This document shows positions 7,643 to 14,265 of a DNA stretch of 64,000 bases, one piece after another (within the stretch, counting starts at the first letter, position 1; every line of letters starts with the position of its first letter). A program made the translations under genes and the position numbers. The notes beneath the pieces were generated by a model. It did not search any database. It was not told the origin of the DNA and was given only the letters and a program-made list of their open reading frames with translations. Source of the stretch: Microbacterium sp. (GTDB lineage: Bacteria; Actinomycetota; Actinomycetes; Actinomycetales; Microbacteriaceae); the NCBI RefSeq assembly GCF_031178445.1, contig NZ_JAPSIY010000005.1:124001-188000 (forward strand), in the 5' to 3' direction.

Positions 7643-8364
7643 AGGTGCACGCCGAAGCGGCGGGCATCTCCGTACCCAGCCTTCTGGGGTCGTGCCCTCC
7701 TCCGCACGCGGACGGTCCTCTGAGGTGGTCGCGCTTCCTCCCCGCGACCGACGCGGAAGGGCCGGGCCGCCGCGCCGCGGTCTGGGTGCAGGGCTGCCGC
7801 GTGAGATGCCCCGGATGCTTCAACCCGCAGATGTGGGCGGAACGCGGCGGCGAGCGCTCGGATGCCGCCGAGATCGGCGCCCGCTGGGCGGCCGAGGCCG
7901 CCGCTGCCGGATCGACGGGTCTGACGCTGCTCGGCGGAGAGCCCTTCGATCAAGCGGCGCCGCTCGCCGCTGTCGCGAGGGCGTTCCGCGATGCCGGTAT
8001 GACCGTGATGGCGTTCAGCGGGTACACGCTGGGGTCGCTCACGGCGTGGGCGGGCGAGCGGACGGATCTCGCCGAGCTGCTCGAGCACACCGACCTGCTC
8101 TGCGACGGCCCCTACCTGCGCGAGCATCCCGAGACCCGTCGCCCCTGGATCGGCTCCGCGAACCAGAGCATCCGCGCTCTGAGCCCCGCCCACGCCGACG
8201 AGGTGCGCCGCATCTCCGCATCCGGAGGCGCCGACACCGTGGAGGTGCGCATCGCGCCCGACGGAACGGTGAGCGTCAACGGCTGGGCATCCGACGCCGC
8301 CCTGGCGGCATTGTTCGACGACCTCGGCGTGCGCGCCGACCGACCCCGGGAGCGTGCCGCATGA
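7639..8364 (+). CDS. NrdG-like radical SAM protein
   Basis: A 241-residue protein with a 4Fe-4S radical SAM core. The cluster motif C53-R-V-R-C57-P-G-C60 has the CxxxCxxC spacing, preceded by V-W-V-Q-G. G-G-E-P (99-102) is the SAM-binding motif. S-G-Y-T-L (127-131), C-D-G-P-Y-L (155-160) and W-I-G-S-A-N-Q (170-176) match the pattern of anaerobic RNR activase NrdG (G-Y-x-L, V-D-G-x-F, W-x-G-S-x-N-Q). No glycyl-radical enzyme lies in the window. The C-terminal ~40 residues (x-I-A-P-D-G-T-V-S-V) resemble the DUF2997 hairpin, possibly a fused copy. It overlaps both neighbours by 4 nt, implying fixed stoichiometry. Its target is unknown; an operon protein is the obvious guess. Confidence 0.85.
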   Translation: MKVHAEAAGISVPSLLGSCPPPHADGPLRWSRFLPATDAEGPGRRAAVWVQGCRVRCPGCFNPQMWAERGGERSDAAEIGARWAAEAAAAGSTGLTLLGGEPFDQAAPLAAVARAFRDAGMTVMAFSGYTLGSLTAWAGERTDLAELLEHTDLLCDGPYLREHPETRRPWIGSANQSIRALSPAHADEVRRISASGGADTVEVRIAPDGTVSVNGWASDAALAALFDDLGVRADRPRERAA

Positions 8365-8867
8365 GCGTTTCGCTGATCCTGATCCCTGCCGCCCTCGCAA
8401 TCGCCGGCGTCGTCGGCGGCGCGGGCGCAGTCGGGATCGCCTCGCAGACGGATCGACAGGCGTACGCCCCGGCGGGACCGGGCGGTGCCGCATCGGTCGC
8501 CGTGCAGACGCGGATGCGGGATGCCGCGCTGCTGAGTGCCGCGCTGCGCGAGCTCGGCGCCTCGGCTGTCGACCTGCAGGGCGACGAGCTGTCGGCGGTG
8601 GTCGGCGACCTCGCACTGACGATGACGCGCGACGCGGACGGCATCTGGGCGGCACGCATCACCGGTGCCGACGGTCGCGAGGCCGTCCTCGCGGAGGCCG
8701 AGGAGCTGATCGGCCGTGTGGACGCCGCGTACGCCGGGCAGGTGCAGCGCGCGGTGGCCGCGCGGATCCGCGAGCGCGCCGACGACGCCGGCTTCGAGCT
8801 TCTGTCGGAGTCGCGCGAGGACGACGACAGCGTGACCATGGTGCTCTCGGTGCGGGACCAGCGATGA
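8361..8867 (+). CDS. DUF1257 (Ycf35)-like protein with an N-terminal membrane anchor
   Basis: A 168-residue protein. Residues 4-27 form a hydrophobic Ala/Gly/Ile-rich helix not typical of plastid Ycf35, and a linker follows. The DUF1257-like part runs from T-R-M-R-D-A-A-L-L-S-A-A-L-R-E-L-G (about 51-67) to the end. It includes the region V-D-A-A-Y-A-x-x-x-V, the ending G-F-E-L-L-S-E-S-R-E-D-D, and a final V-x-M-V-L-S-V-R strand. The same order of elements (short helix, L-x-x-A-L-x-x-L-G, Y-A, G-F, acidic turn, terminal strand) defines Ycf35. Both ends overlap neighbours by ATGA. The family's biochemical role is unknown. The call rests on pattern and on its Ycf46/DUF2997 neighbours. Confidence 0.7.
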   Translation: MSVSLILIPAALAIAGVVGGAGAVGIASQTDRQAYAPAGPGGAASVAVQTRMRDAALLSAALRELGASAVDLQGDELSAVVGDLALTMTRDADGIWAARITGADGREAVLAEAEELIGRVDAAYAGQVQRAVAARIRERADDAGFELLSESREDDDSVTMVLSVRDQR

Positions 8868-9652
8868 CGGATCCCCGCAGAGCCGTGCCTGGCATCGGGT
8901 GGATGCTGCTGATGAGCACCTGGATGATCTCGACCGTCATCCCGGGTTCGCTCTTCGGCTGGCTGGGATTCCTCAGCATCGGGATCATCGGTCGGATGCG
9001 GCGCTGGGTGGTGGTCGGCGTCGCGCTCGGGGTCGCCGCGATCGTGGCGACCCTTCCGCTGTGGGGGCAGTGGCAGCCGATGGTCGCAGCGATCGTCTAC
9101 CTCGGTGGGATGCTGCTCGCGCTGGCCGCGAATCCGTCGTGGCTGCGCGCGATGTGGACACGATCGCAGGTGGCGGTCGGTGCGGCATCGGTGAAGGCGC
9201 CGGTGAACGCGCCGCCCGCTCGAACGACCGGCCGAAGCACCGACGGGCGCTCCCGCGGTGGCCGGCGGCGCAACGACACGACCGCATCGCGTGACAGCGG
9301 CCCCACGCGAGCCGCCGTCGACACCACGGTCGACAGCGAGGCCGAACGCCTCGCCGATCGCGCGGGAGCGTCGACTGCAGCGTACTTCGCTGCCGCCGAG
9401 ACGCCCGCGGCGGGGCCGGTGGACGTGAACGCGGCCGATGCCGCTGCGCTCGCAGACCTCCCTGGCATCACCCGCGCCCGCGCGCGCAGCCTGGTCAAGC
9501 AGCGCGAGCGACAGGGCGGGTTCGTCTCGCTGGACGCGTTCGCCACCGCTGCCGGACTGCAGCCTCACGAGCTGGTCCGACTGCGGGCGGCAGCCGTGTG
9601 CTCCCCGCCTGCGCGAGGCCGGCGTCGGTTCGGCCGCCGCGTCGACTACTGA
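8864..9652 (+). CDS. Polytopic membrane protein with C-terminal ComEA-type helix-hairpin-helix
   Basis: A 262-residue protein. Residues 10-105 hold three or four transmembrane helices with a basic R-M-R-R loop. A Ser/Thr/Arg-rich linker follows (about 110-160). Residues 186-245 form a helix-hairpin-helix of the ComEA type, with V-D-V-N-A-A-D, L-P-G-I-T, and G-G-F-V-S-L-D. Such domains usually bind DNA or another HhH partner; here it would be tethered to the cytoplasmic face of the membrane. The protein ends F-G-R-R-V-D-Y, matching the AAA protein's R-T-V-D-Y tail. The ATG overlaps the preceding stop, and it is the last gene of the operon. ComEC/ComEA uptake genes are not nearby. Confidence 0.8.
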   Translation: MTDPRRAVPGIGWMLLMSTWMISTVIPGSLFGWLGFLSIGIIGRMRRWVVVGVALGVAAIVATLPLWGQWQPMVAAIVYLGGMLLALAANPSWLRAMWTRSQVAVGAASVKAPVNAPPARTTGRSTDGRSRGGRRRNDTTASRDSGPTRAAVDTTVDSEAERLADRAGASTAAYFAAAETPAAGPVDVNAADAAALADLPGITRARARSLVKQRERQGGFVSLDAFATAAGLQPHELVRLRAAAVCSPPARGRRRFGRRVDY

Positions 9653-9660
9653 GCCGGCGG

Positions 9661-10827
9661 TCAGTCCGTTGAATCGGCGGAGAGCTGCAGCCGCAGGCGC
9701 ATGACGCGCTCGGCGGCGTCCCCGAGCCGTGCGGCGGGGAGCCGACCGTCGTCGACCGCTCGGGCGATGGCCGTGGCCATCGCGTGCGCGGTGTCCGGCG
9801 TCGAGCCCGCGATCATCAGCACCATGTCGTTGCCCGCCGCGATCGCCGCGACCGCGTTCGCAACAGGATCGCCGTAGGCGGCTCCCGAGGAGCTCAGCAT
9901 GCCCAGGTCATCGGTGATCAGCACTCCCTCGAAGCCGAGCTCTTCGCGGGCGATCTCATGCCACCGAGACGAGAGGGACGCCGGCGCGGCGTCGACCGCT
10001 GTGTATGCGAGGTGCCCGAACATCAGCAGCTCCGCGCCTGCCTCGATGCCGGCGATGAACGGTCGCGCATCGCTCTCACGCCAGTGCTCGAGGCTCATCG
10101 GCGTCGACGGGATGGCGTGGTGCGAGTCTCCCGGTGCGGCACCGTGCCCCGGAAAATGCTTCAGCGTCGAGAACACGACGCCCTTCTCGCCCGTCACAGC
10201 AGCGCGCACACGATCCGCGGCCGCTGCCTGGTCGGCGCCCAGTGCGCGCGACGCGATGAAGGAGGAGGCGTCGGCGGGCACATCGGCGACGATCCCGAAG
10301 TTCACGTTGGCGCCGACGTCGGCCACGAGCGATGCCCGCTCGGCGAACGACGCACGAGCCGCCTGCGCATCGGAGGACTGCAGGCTGCGACCGGCGGGCA
10401 GGTCGTCCCACGGCAGTCGGGAGACCACGCCGCCCTCCTGGTCGATGGCGATCAGCGGCGGCAGAGCGGAATCCAGCGTCAATGCGGCCGTCACCGACCG
10501 CACCTGGGCGGCGTCGCCGCTGATGTTCGCTCCCATGAGAATGAATCCGCCCAGCGGTGCTCCGTCCGGGCCCGACGCCATGTAGTCGCGCAGCGCGGCC
10601 GGGTCGGTGGTGGGTACATGTCCCATGACCACGCTGGCCGCCTGCTCGGCGGTGGTCATGCCCTCGACCGCCGCTTCGGCCGGGTCCCGGGTCGGCGTGA
10701 CCGTCGGGCTCGGAGAGGCGCCGGCCGTGGCGGTCGGCGACGGCGGGCTCGTGTGCGGCGGCGTGCAGCCCGCCAGAGCCGCCATCAGGAGTGTGACGAC
10801 GACGATTCCTCGCACGGCTGCACGCAT
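9661..10827 (-). CDS. GH3 family beta-N-acetylhexosaminidase-like lipoprotein
   Basis: A 388-residue secreted lipoprotein. The signal peptide ends in the lipobox L-A-G-C (Cys21), followed by a Pro/Ser/Thr-rich linker to about residue 50. The glycoside hydrolase family 3 domain shows I-D-Q-E-G-G and K-H-F-P-G-H-G-A-A-P-G-D-S-H, the NagZ-type loop carrying the catalytic Asp-His dyad. I-T-D-D-L-G-M contains the nucleophile aspartate. It probably removes N-acetylglucosamine from muropeptides or cell-wall glycans outside the membrane. The start is supported by a TAGGGT -10 box (10839-10834) 6 nt before the ATG, suggesting a leaderless mRNA. It is convergent with the Ycf46 operon, with an 8-nt gap and no visible terminator. 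Confidence 0.87.
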   Translation of the reverse strand: MRAAVRGIVVVTLLMAALAGCTPPHTSPPSPTATAGASPSPTVTPTRDPAEAAVEGMTTAEQAASVVMGHVPTTDPAALRDYMASGPDGAPLGGFILMGANISGDAAQVRSVTAALTLDSALPPLIAIDQEGGVVSRLPWDDLPAGRSLQSSDAQAARASFAERASLVADVGANVNFGIVADVPADASSFIASRALGADQAAAADRVRAAVTGEKGVVFSTLKHFPGHGAAPGDSHHAIPSTPMSLEHWRESDARPFIAGIEAGAELLMFGHLAYTAVDAAPASLSSRWHEIAREELGFEGVLITDDLGMLSSSGAAYGDPVANAVAAIAAGNDMVLMIAGSTPDTAHAMATAIARAVDDGRLPAARLGDAAERVMRLRLQLSADSTD

Positions 10828-10861
10828 GACTCGACCCTACGCGCATCGGCCACTCAGCGGA

Positions 10862-11944
10862 TCACGGGGCCGGCGCGGCACTCCACGCCGGCATCAGCGT
10901 CCTCTCGAGCTGTTCCCGCACGCCTTTGGCGGCCGACCGCCCGGCGCGGTTGGCGCCGATGGTGCTCGCCGACGGGCCGTACCCGACCAGCTGGATGCGC
11001 GGGTCGGCGACCGCTGTCGTTCCCCGGCCGTTCCGGTCGAGTCGGATGCCGCCTTCATGGCTTCTCAGATGAAGCGGCGCGAGATGCGCGATCGCCGGCC
11101 GGAACCCGGTGGCCCAGAGAATCACGTCCACCCGTTCGAACGAACCGTCCGCCCAGCGGACGCCATCGGGCTCGATCCGCTCGAACATCGGACGTCGAGC
11201 CGCATAGGCGCCGAGTCTCTCGGCCTCCCGCTCCTGCGGGCGCAGCATCAGGCCGGTCACACTCACGACGCTCTCGGGCGGCAGCCCCTGCGCGACGCGC
11301 TGCTCGACCAGCGCCACGGCCGCCGCGCCCGCTTCGGGTGTGAACTCGTCGGTGCGCCACACCGGCGGGCGACGGGTCACCCAGATCGTCTCTGTGATCG
11401 GTGCGAGAGCGCCGAGGAACTGCACCGCCGAGGCGCCGCCGCCCACGACGAGCACCCGCTTGCCCACGAAGTGGCCGGGGCCGGGATAATGCGCCGTGTG
11501 CAGCTGCTCCCCGAGGAAGGTCTCCATTCCGGGGTAATGCGGCAGGAAAGGTCGCGTCCACGTGCCAGTGGCGTTCACGAGCGTTCGTGTGCGCCACTGC
11601 CCCGCATCGGCGTCGACGACGAGGATGCCGTCGTCATCGGCGACGCTGCGCACCACAACGGGTCTGATCACGGGCAGATCGTGCGTGTGCTCGTAGCTGT
11701 CGAAGTAGTGCGGTACGACCAGGTTTGCGCGCTGTGTCGTGCGCGCCGGGGGCATGTCGCCCGGCAGCTCCGCGACACCGTGCACATCCCGCATCGTCAG
11801 GGCGTCCCAGCGGTGCTGCCACGCTCCGCCCGGTCGCCCGTTCGCGTCGAGTACCACGTGCTCGACACCGAGCCGCTTCAGGTGGTACGACGACGACAGG
11901 CCCGCCTGACCGGCACCGATCACCAAGCTCTCGAGGATGCTCAC
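10862..11944 (-). CDS. FAD-dependent flavin monooxygenase-like oxidoreductase
   Basis: A 360-residue protein of the YUCCA/CzcO-like flavin monooxygenase group. The FAD-binding motif G-A-G-Q-A-G lies at residues 8-13, and a second Rossmann motif G-G-G-A-S-A near residue 175 would bind NADPH. The block W-A-T-G-F-R-P is the conserved 'ATGF/Y' motif, and a final L-V-G-Y-G-P...G-A-N-R precedes the C-terminal helix. The frame is open upstream to 12067, but GTG 11944 is chosen because homologues begin a few residues before the first Rossmann strand. Substrate unknown. It is divergent from the antiporter gene across 128 bp. Confidence 0.85.
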   Translation of the reverse strand: MSILESLVIGAGQAGLSSSYHLKRLGVEHVVLDANGRPGGAWQHRWDALTMRDVHGVAELPGDMPPARTTQRANLVVPHYFDSYEHTHDLPVIRPVVVRSVADDDGILVVDADAGQWRTRTLVNATGTWTRPFLPHYPGMETFLGEQLHTAHYPGPGHFVGKRVLVVGGGASAVQFLGALAPITETIWVTRRPPVWRTDEFTPEAGAAAVALVEQRVAQGLPPESVVSVTGLMLRPQEREAERLGAYAARRPMFERIEPDGVRWADGSFERVDVILWATGFRPAIAHLAPLHLRSHEGGIRLDRNGRGTTAVADPRIQLVGYGPSASTIGANRAGRSAAKGVREQLERTLMPAWSAAPAP

Positions 11945-12072
11945 ATGCCATCTCAACGCCGTGGGATGCACGGATGTTCCGCGGCGGATACCCTGGAGGC
12001 GCAAGCAGACCGCGGGACGACCCGTCGGTGAGATCGTGCGCGGGGACGACCCCGCAGATTCGGACACCGCCC

Positions 12073-13224
12073 GTGCGCACTACTTCCCCGCTTCTCAGTC
12101 GCGTCGTGACCCGCTCCGCGTTGCTGCGCCTCGTGCTCGGCTGGGGGTCGTTCCTCGCCGTGCTGCTCGCCGCTCCGCTGCTCCACTCCCCTCTGCCGGC
12201 TTGGGCGCTGTGGACGCTTCTCGCCGGCATCGTCGCGGTGATCGTGATGTGCGCCTTCGGCGTCGTGATCGAGGCCGAGCAACTCGCCCACCGCCTCGGT
12301 GACCCGTACGGCACGCTCGTGCTGACCCTATCGATCGTGCTGATCGAGGTGATCCTCATCTCGGCCGTCATGCTCGGGCCAGGCGAGCACGCGACGATCG
12401 CCCGGGATTCGGTGATGGCCGTCGCGATGATCATCCTGAACCTCGTTATCGGCGCAGCGCTGGTCGTCGCCGGGCTGCGGCATCCGAAGGCTCGCGCGAA
12501 TCGAACCGGAGTCTCCTCGTACATCGCCGTGCTGCTCGTGCTGCTGGCGGTCGCGTTCGCCCTGCCCGGCCTGATCGGAGCCGGAGGCGGCTACGCGCCG
12601 GGCCAGGCGATTCCCCTCGTCGTGCTCACCCTGGCGTTCTACGCGTTCTTCCTGTGGCGCCAGACCGGCGCGCAGCGCGGCGACTTCGTAGAGGAGGCGC
12701 CTGCCGCCTCGGCCGGCGCTCCGACGACCGGCGACACGCACCCGCCGTTCCGCGAGGTCTGGTCCAGGCATCGCCCCGAGCTGGTGCTCAGAACCGCCCT
12801 TCTCGTCGCCACCGTGCTTCCCATCGTGCTGCTCTCGCACGACATGGCGACCCTGCTCGACGATGGCCTCGAGCGGGCAGGCGCTCCTGTGGCGCTATCG
12901 GGGGTCCTGATCGCGATGATCGTGTTCCTGCCTGAGACGATCACGGCCGTGAGGGCGGCGTACGGCGGTGAGATGCAGCGGGTGAGCAACCTCTGCCACG
13001 GCGCGCTGGTCTCGACGGTGGGGCTCACCATCCCGGCCGTGCTGACCATCGGGCTGCTGACCGGCCAGCCGGTCGTGCTGGCGGGGAGCCCTGCGAATCT
13101 GATGCTGCTCGGCGTCACGATGCTGCTGACGATCGCCTCGTTCTCAGGGCGGCGGGTGAACGCCCTGCACGGCGCCGCCCACCTGCTCGTGTTCGTGCTG
13201 TACGGCATGGTCGTGCTCGCCTGA
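12073..13224 (+). CDS. chaA: ChaA-type calcium (sodium)/proton antiporter
   Basis: A 383-residue polytopic membrane protein with about 11 hydrophobic helices in two homologous halves, as in Ca2+/cation antiporters. The first half carries A-E-Q-L-A-H-R-L-G-D-P-Y-G-T with a following I-E-V-I-L-I-S helix. The second carries L-P-E-T-I-T-A-V, the paired acidic motif of the family. A hydrophilic loop with T-G-D-T-H-P-P separates the halves, as in E. coli ChaA (366 residues). The start is uncertain: GTG 12073 or GTG 12106, neither with a clear ribosome binding site. It exports Ca2+ or Na+ in exchange for protons. A strong terminator follows at 13249-13278. Confidence 0.82.
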   Translation: MRTTSPLLSRVVTRSALLRLVLGWGSFLAVLLAAPLLHSPLPAWALWTLLAGIVAVIVMCAFGVVIEAEQLAHRLGDPYGTLVLTLSIVLIEVILISAVMLGPGEHATIARDSVMAVAMIILNLVIGAALVVAGLRHPKARANRTGVSSYIAVLLVLLAVAFALPGLIGAGGGYAPGQAIPLVVLTLAFYAFFLWRQTGAQRGDFVEEAPAASAGAPTTGDTHPPFREVWSRHRPELVLRTALLVATVLPIVLLSHDMATLLDDGLERAGAPVALSGVLIAMIVFLPETITAVRAAYGGEMQRVSNLCHGALVSTVGLTIPAVLTIGLLTGQPVVLAGSPANLMLLGVTMLLTIASFSGRRVNALHGAAHLLVFVLYGMVVLA

Positions 13225-13248
13225 GCGAACCGACGTCCCGAGACGACG

Positions 13249-13278
13249 AAACCCCCGCGACGCTTCGCGGGGGTTTTT
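13249..13278. terminator. Intrinsic terminator after chaA
   Basis: A perfect 12-bp stem (AAACCCCCGCGA paired with TCGCGGGGGTTT) with a 4-nt loop is followed by TT on the plus strand. The AAA on the left arm gives a short U tract on the minus strand as well, so it can end both chaA and the convergent tRNA-Ala transcript. Confidence 0.85.
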
Positions 13279-13281
13279 CGG

Positions 13282-13354
13282 TGGACCTGAGGGGACTCGA
13301 ACCCCTGACCCCCTGCATGCCATGCAGGTGCGCTACCAGCTGCGCCACAGGCCC
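13282..13354 (-). tRNA. tRNA-Ala(GGC)
   Basis: A complete 73-nt cloverleaf. The anticodon loop ATGGCAT gives anticodon GGC. The acceptor stem carries the alanine identity pair G3:U70, A14, G18-G19 and TTCGA are in place, and the discriminator is A73. CCA is not encoded (CCG follows). Confidence 0.95.
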
Positions 13355-13360
13355 CGATGC

Positions 13361-13443
13361 TGTCACCGTGACAACTCCATCAGCTTACTACACGGCTTGA
13401 GAACGGCGCGAATCGGGCCCGACCCTCCGGGCGTGTCATGACA
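13361..13443. promoter_or_regulatory. Two TGTCA/TGACA palindromes around the tRNA-Ala promoter
   Basis: TGTCACCGTGACA (13361-13373) and TGTCATGACA (13434-13443) are perfect inverted repeats sharing the half-site TGTCA. They flank the likely tRNA-Ala promoter; on the minus strand GTAGTAAGCT near 13385-13395 looks like a -10 region. The rest of 13355-13556 holds no gene that I can see. TATGGT at 13533-13538 may be the -10 of the next gene. Regulator unknown. Confidence 0.3.
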
Positions 13444-13556
13444 TTCGCGTGCACTGACTAGTGTGCCGCTAGCGGGCCGGGCGTGCGCCGTCAACCCGCT
13501 CCGGCCGCGACCTGCCCGGGGGTATGGTCTCGACATCCCCAGCGAGAGGAACGGCG

Positions 13557-13874
13557 ATGTCGAACCCCACCCCCAACTACCTGCCGGAAGACCCCGACGC
13601 CGCGGCCGAGGACGACCTCGTCACGCGCGAAGTGGACGGAGAGACTGTGCTCGACCCGGATGCCGACGACGATCTGATCGACAGTGCCGAAGCCGACCGG
13701 CTGGCCGCGGGTGCCGACGACGAAGCCGACATCGGTGAGGTGCCGGCAGGCGGGGCGGGAGCGGACAGCGGCGCCGCCGACGCCGTGCAAGTCGACCCCG
13801 ACGACGAAGCAGAGATCCCGGACATCTCCGAGACGAACGACGAGCCAGGCGTCGGAACCCGACGACCGGAGTAG
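13557..13874 (+). CDS. Small, very acidic conserved hypothetical protein
   Basis: A 105-residue protein with roughly a third Asp/Glu residues and many Ala/Gly, so probably intrinsically disordered. The ATG at 13557 has AGAGGA 7 nt upstream. The centre reads V-L-D-P-D-A-D-D-D-L-I-D-S-A-E-A-D-R-L-A, a motif I associate with small actinobacterial proteins of unknown function. No cysteine, no hydrophobic segment. It is the only plus-strand gene in a long minus-strand region and ends 10 bp before the rsfS stop. Function unknown. Confidence 0.65.
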   Translation: MSNPTPNYLPEDPDAAAEDDLVTREVDGETVLDPDADDDLIDSAEADRLAAGADDEADIGEVPAGGAGADSGAADAVQVDPDDEAEIPDISETNDEPGVGTRRPE

Positions 13875-13884
13875 TGCGGCGGGG

Positions 13885-14265
13885 CTACTCCCCCGGCGCC
13901 GTGGCCGGAAGGTCGATCGGAACGACGGGGCAGTCCTTCCAGAGCCGTTCCAGCCCGTAGTACACGCGTTCCTCGGAGTGGAACACGTGCACGATGAGGT
14001 CGCCGAAGTCGAGGAGCACCCAGCGCGCCTCGGCGCGCCCTTCGCGACGCACGCGCTTGTGGCCCGCCTCGATGAGCTTGTCCTCGATCTCATCGGCGAT
14101 GGCGGCGACGTTTCGCTCGCTGCTGCCGGTGACGAGCAGGAAGATGTCGACGAGCGGGAGCGGCTCCGAGACGTTCAGGGCGACGAGATCCTCGCCGCCC
14201 TTCGAGTCGGCCGCTGCTGCGGCGATCTGGAGCATCTCGACAGCGGATTCAGGTGATTGCATCAT
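13885..14265 (-). CDS. rsfS: Ribosomal silencing factor RsfS
   Basis: A 126-residue protein of the RsfS/YbeB/DUF143 family, which binds ribosomal protein L14 and blocks joining of the ribosomal subunits under starvation. Visible family blocks are D-I-F-L-L-V-T-G-S-S-E-R-N-V-A-A-I, W-V-L-L-D-F-G-D-L-I-V-H-V-F, and E-R-V-Y-Y-G-L-E-R-L-W-K-D near the C-terminus. The ATG at 14265 overlaps the stop of the upstream gene (ATGA); a second ATG follows at once. It is the last gene of the set 70-aa membrane protein - nadD - 396-aa membrane protein - rsfS. Confidence 0.93.
   Translation of the reverse strand: MMQSPESAVEMLQIAAAAADSKGGEDLVALNVSEPLPLVDIFLLVTGSSERNVAAIADEIEDKLIEAGHKRVRREGRAEARWVLLDFGDLIVHVFHSEERVYYGLERLWKDCPVVPIDLPATAPGE

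Noticed and set aside
11945..12067. 41-codon extension of the flavin oxidoreductase
   Set aside because: FAD-binding proteins of this family start a few residues before the first Rossmann strand; the extra residues carry no pattern.
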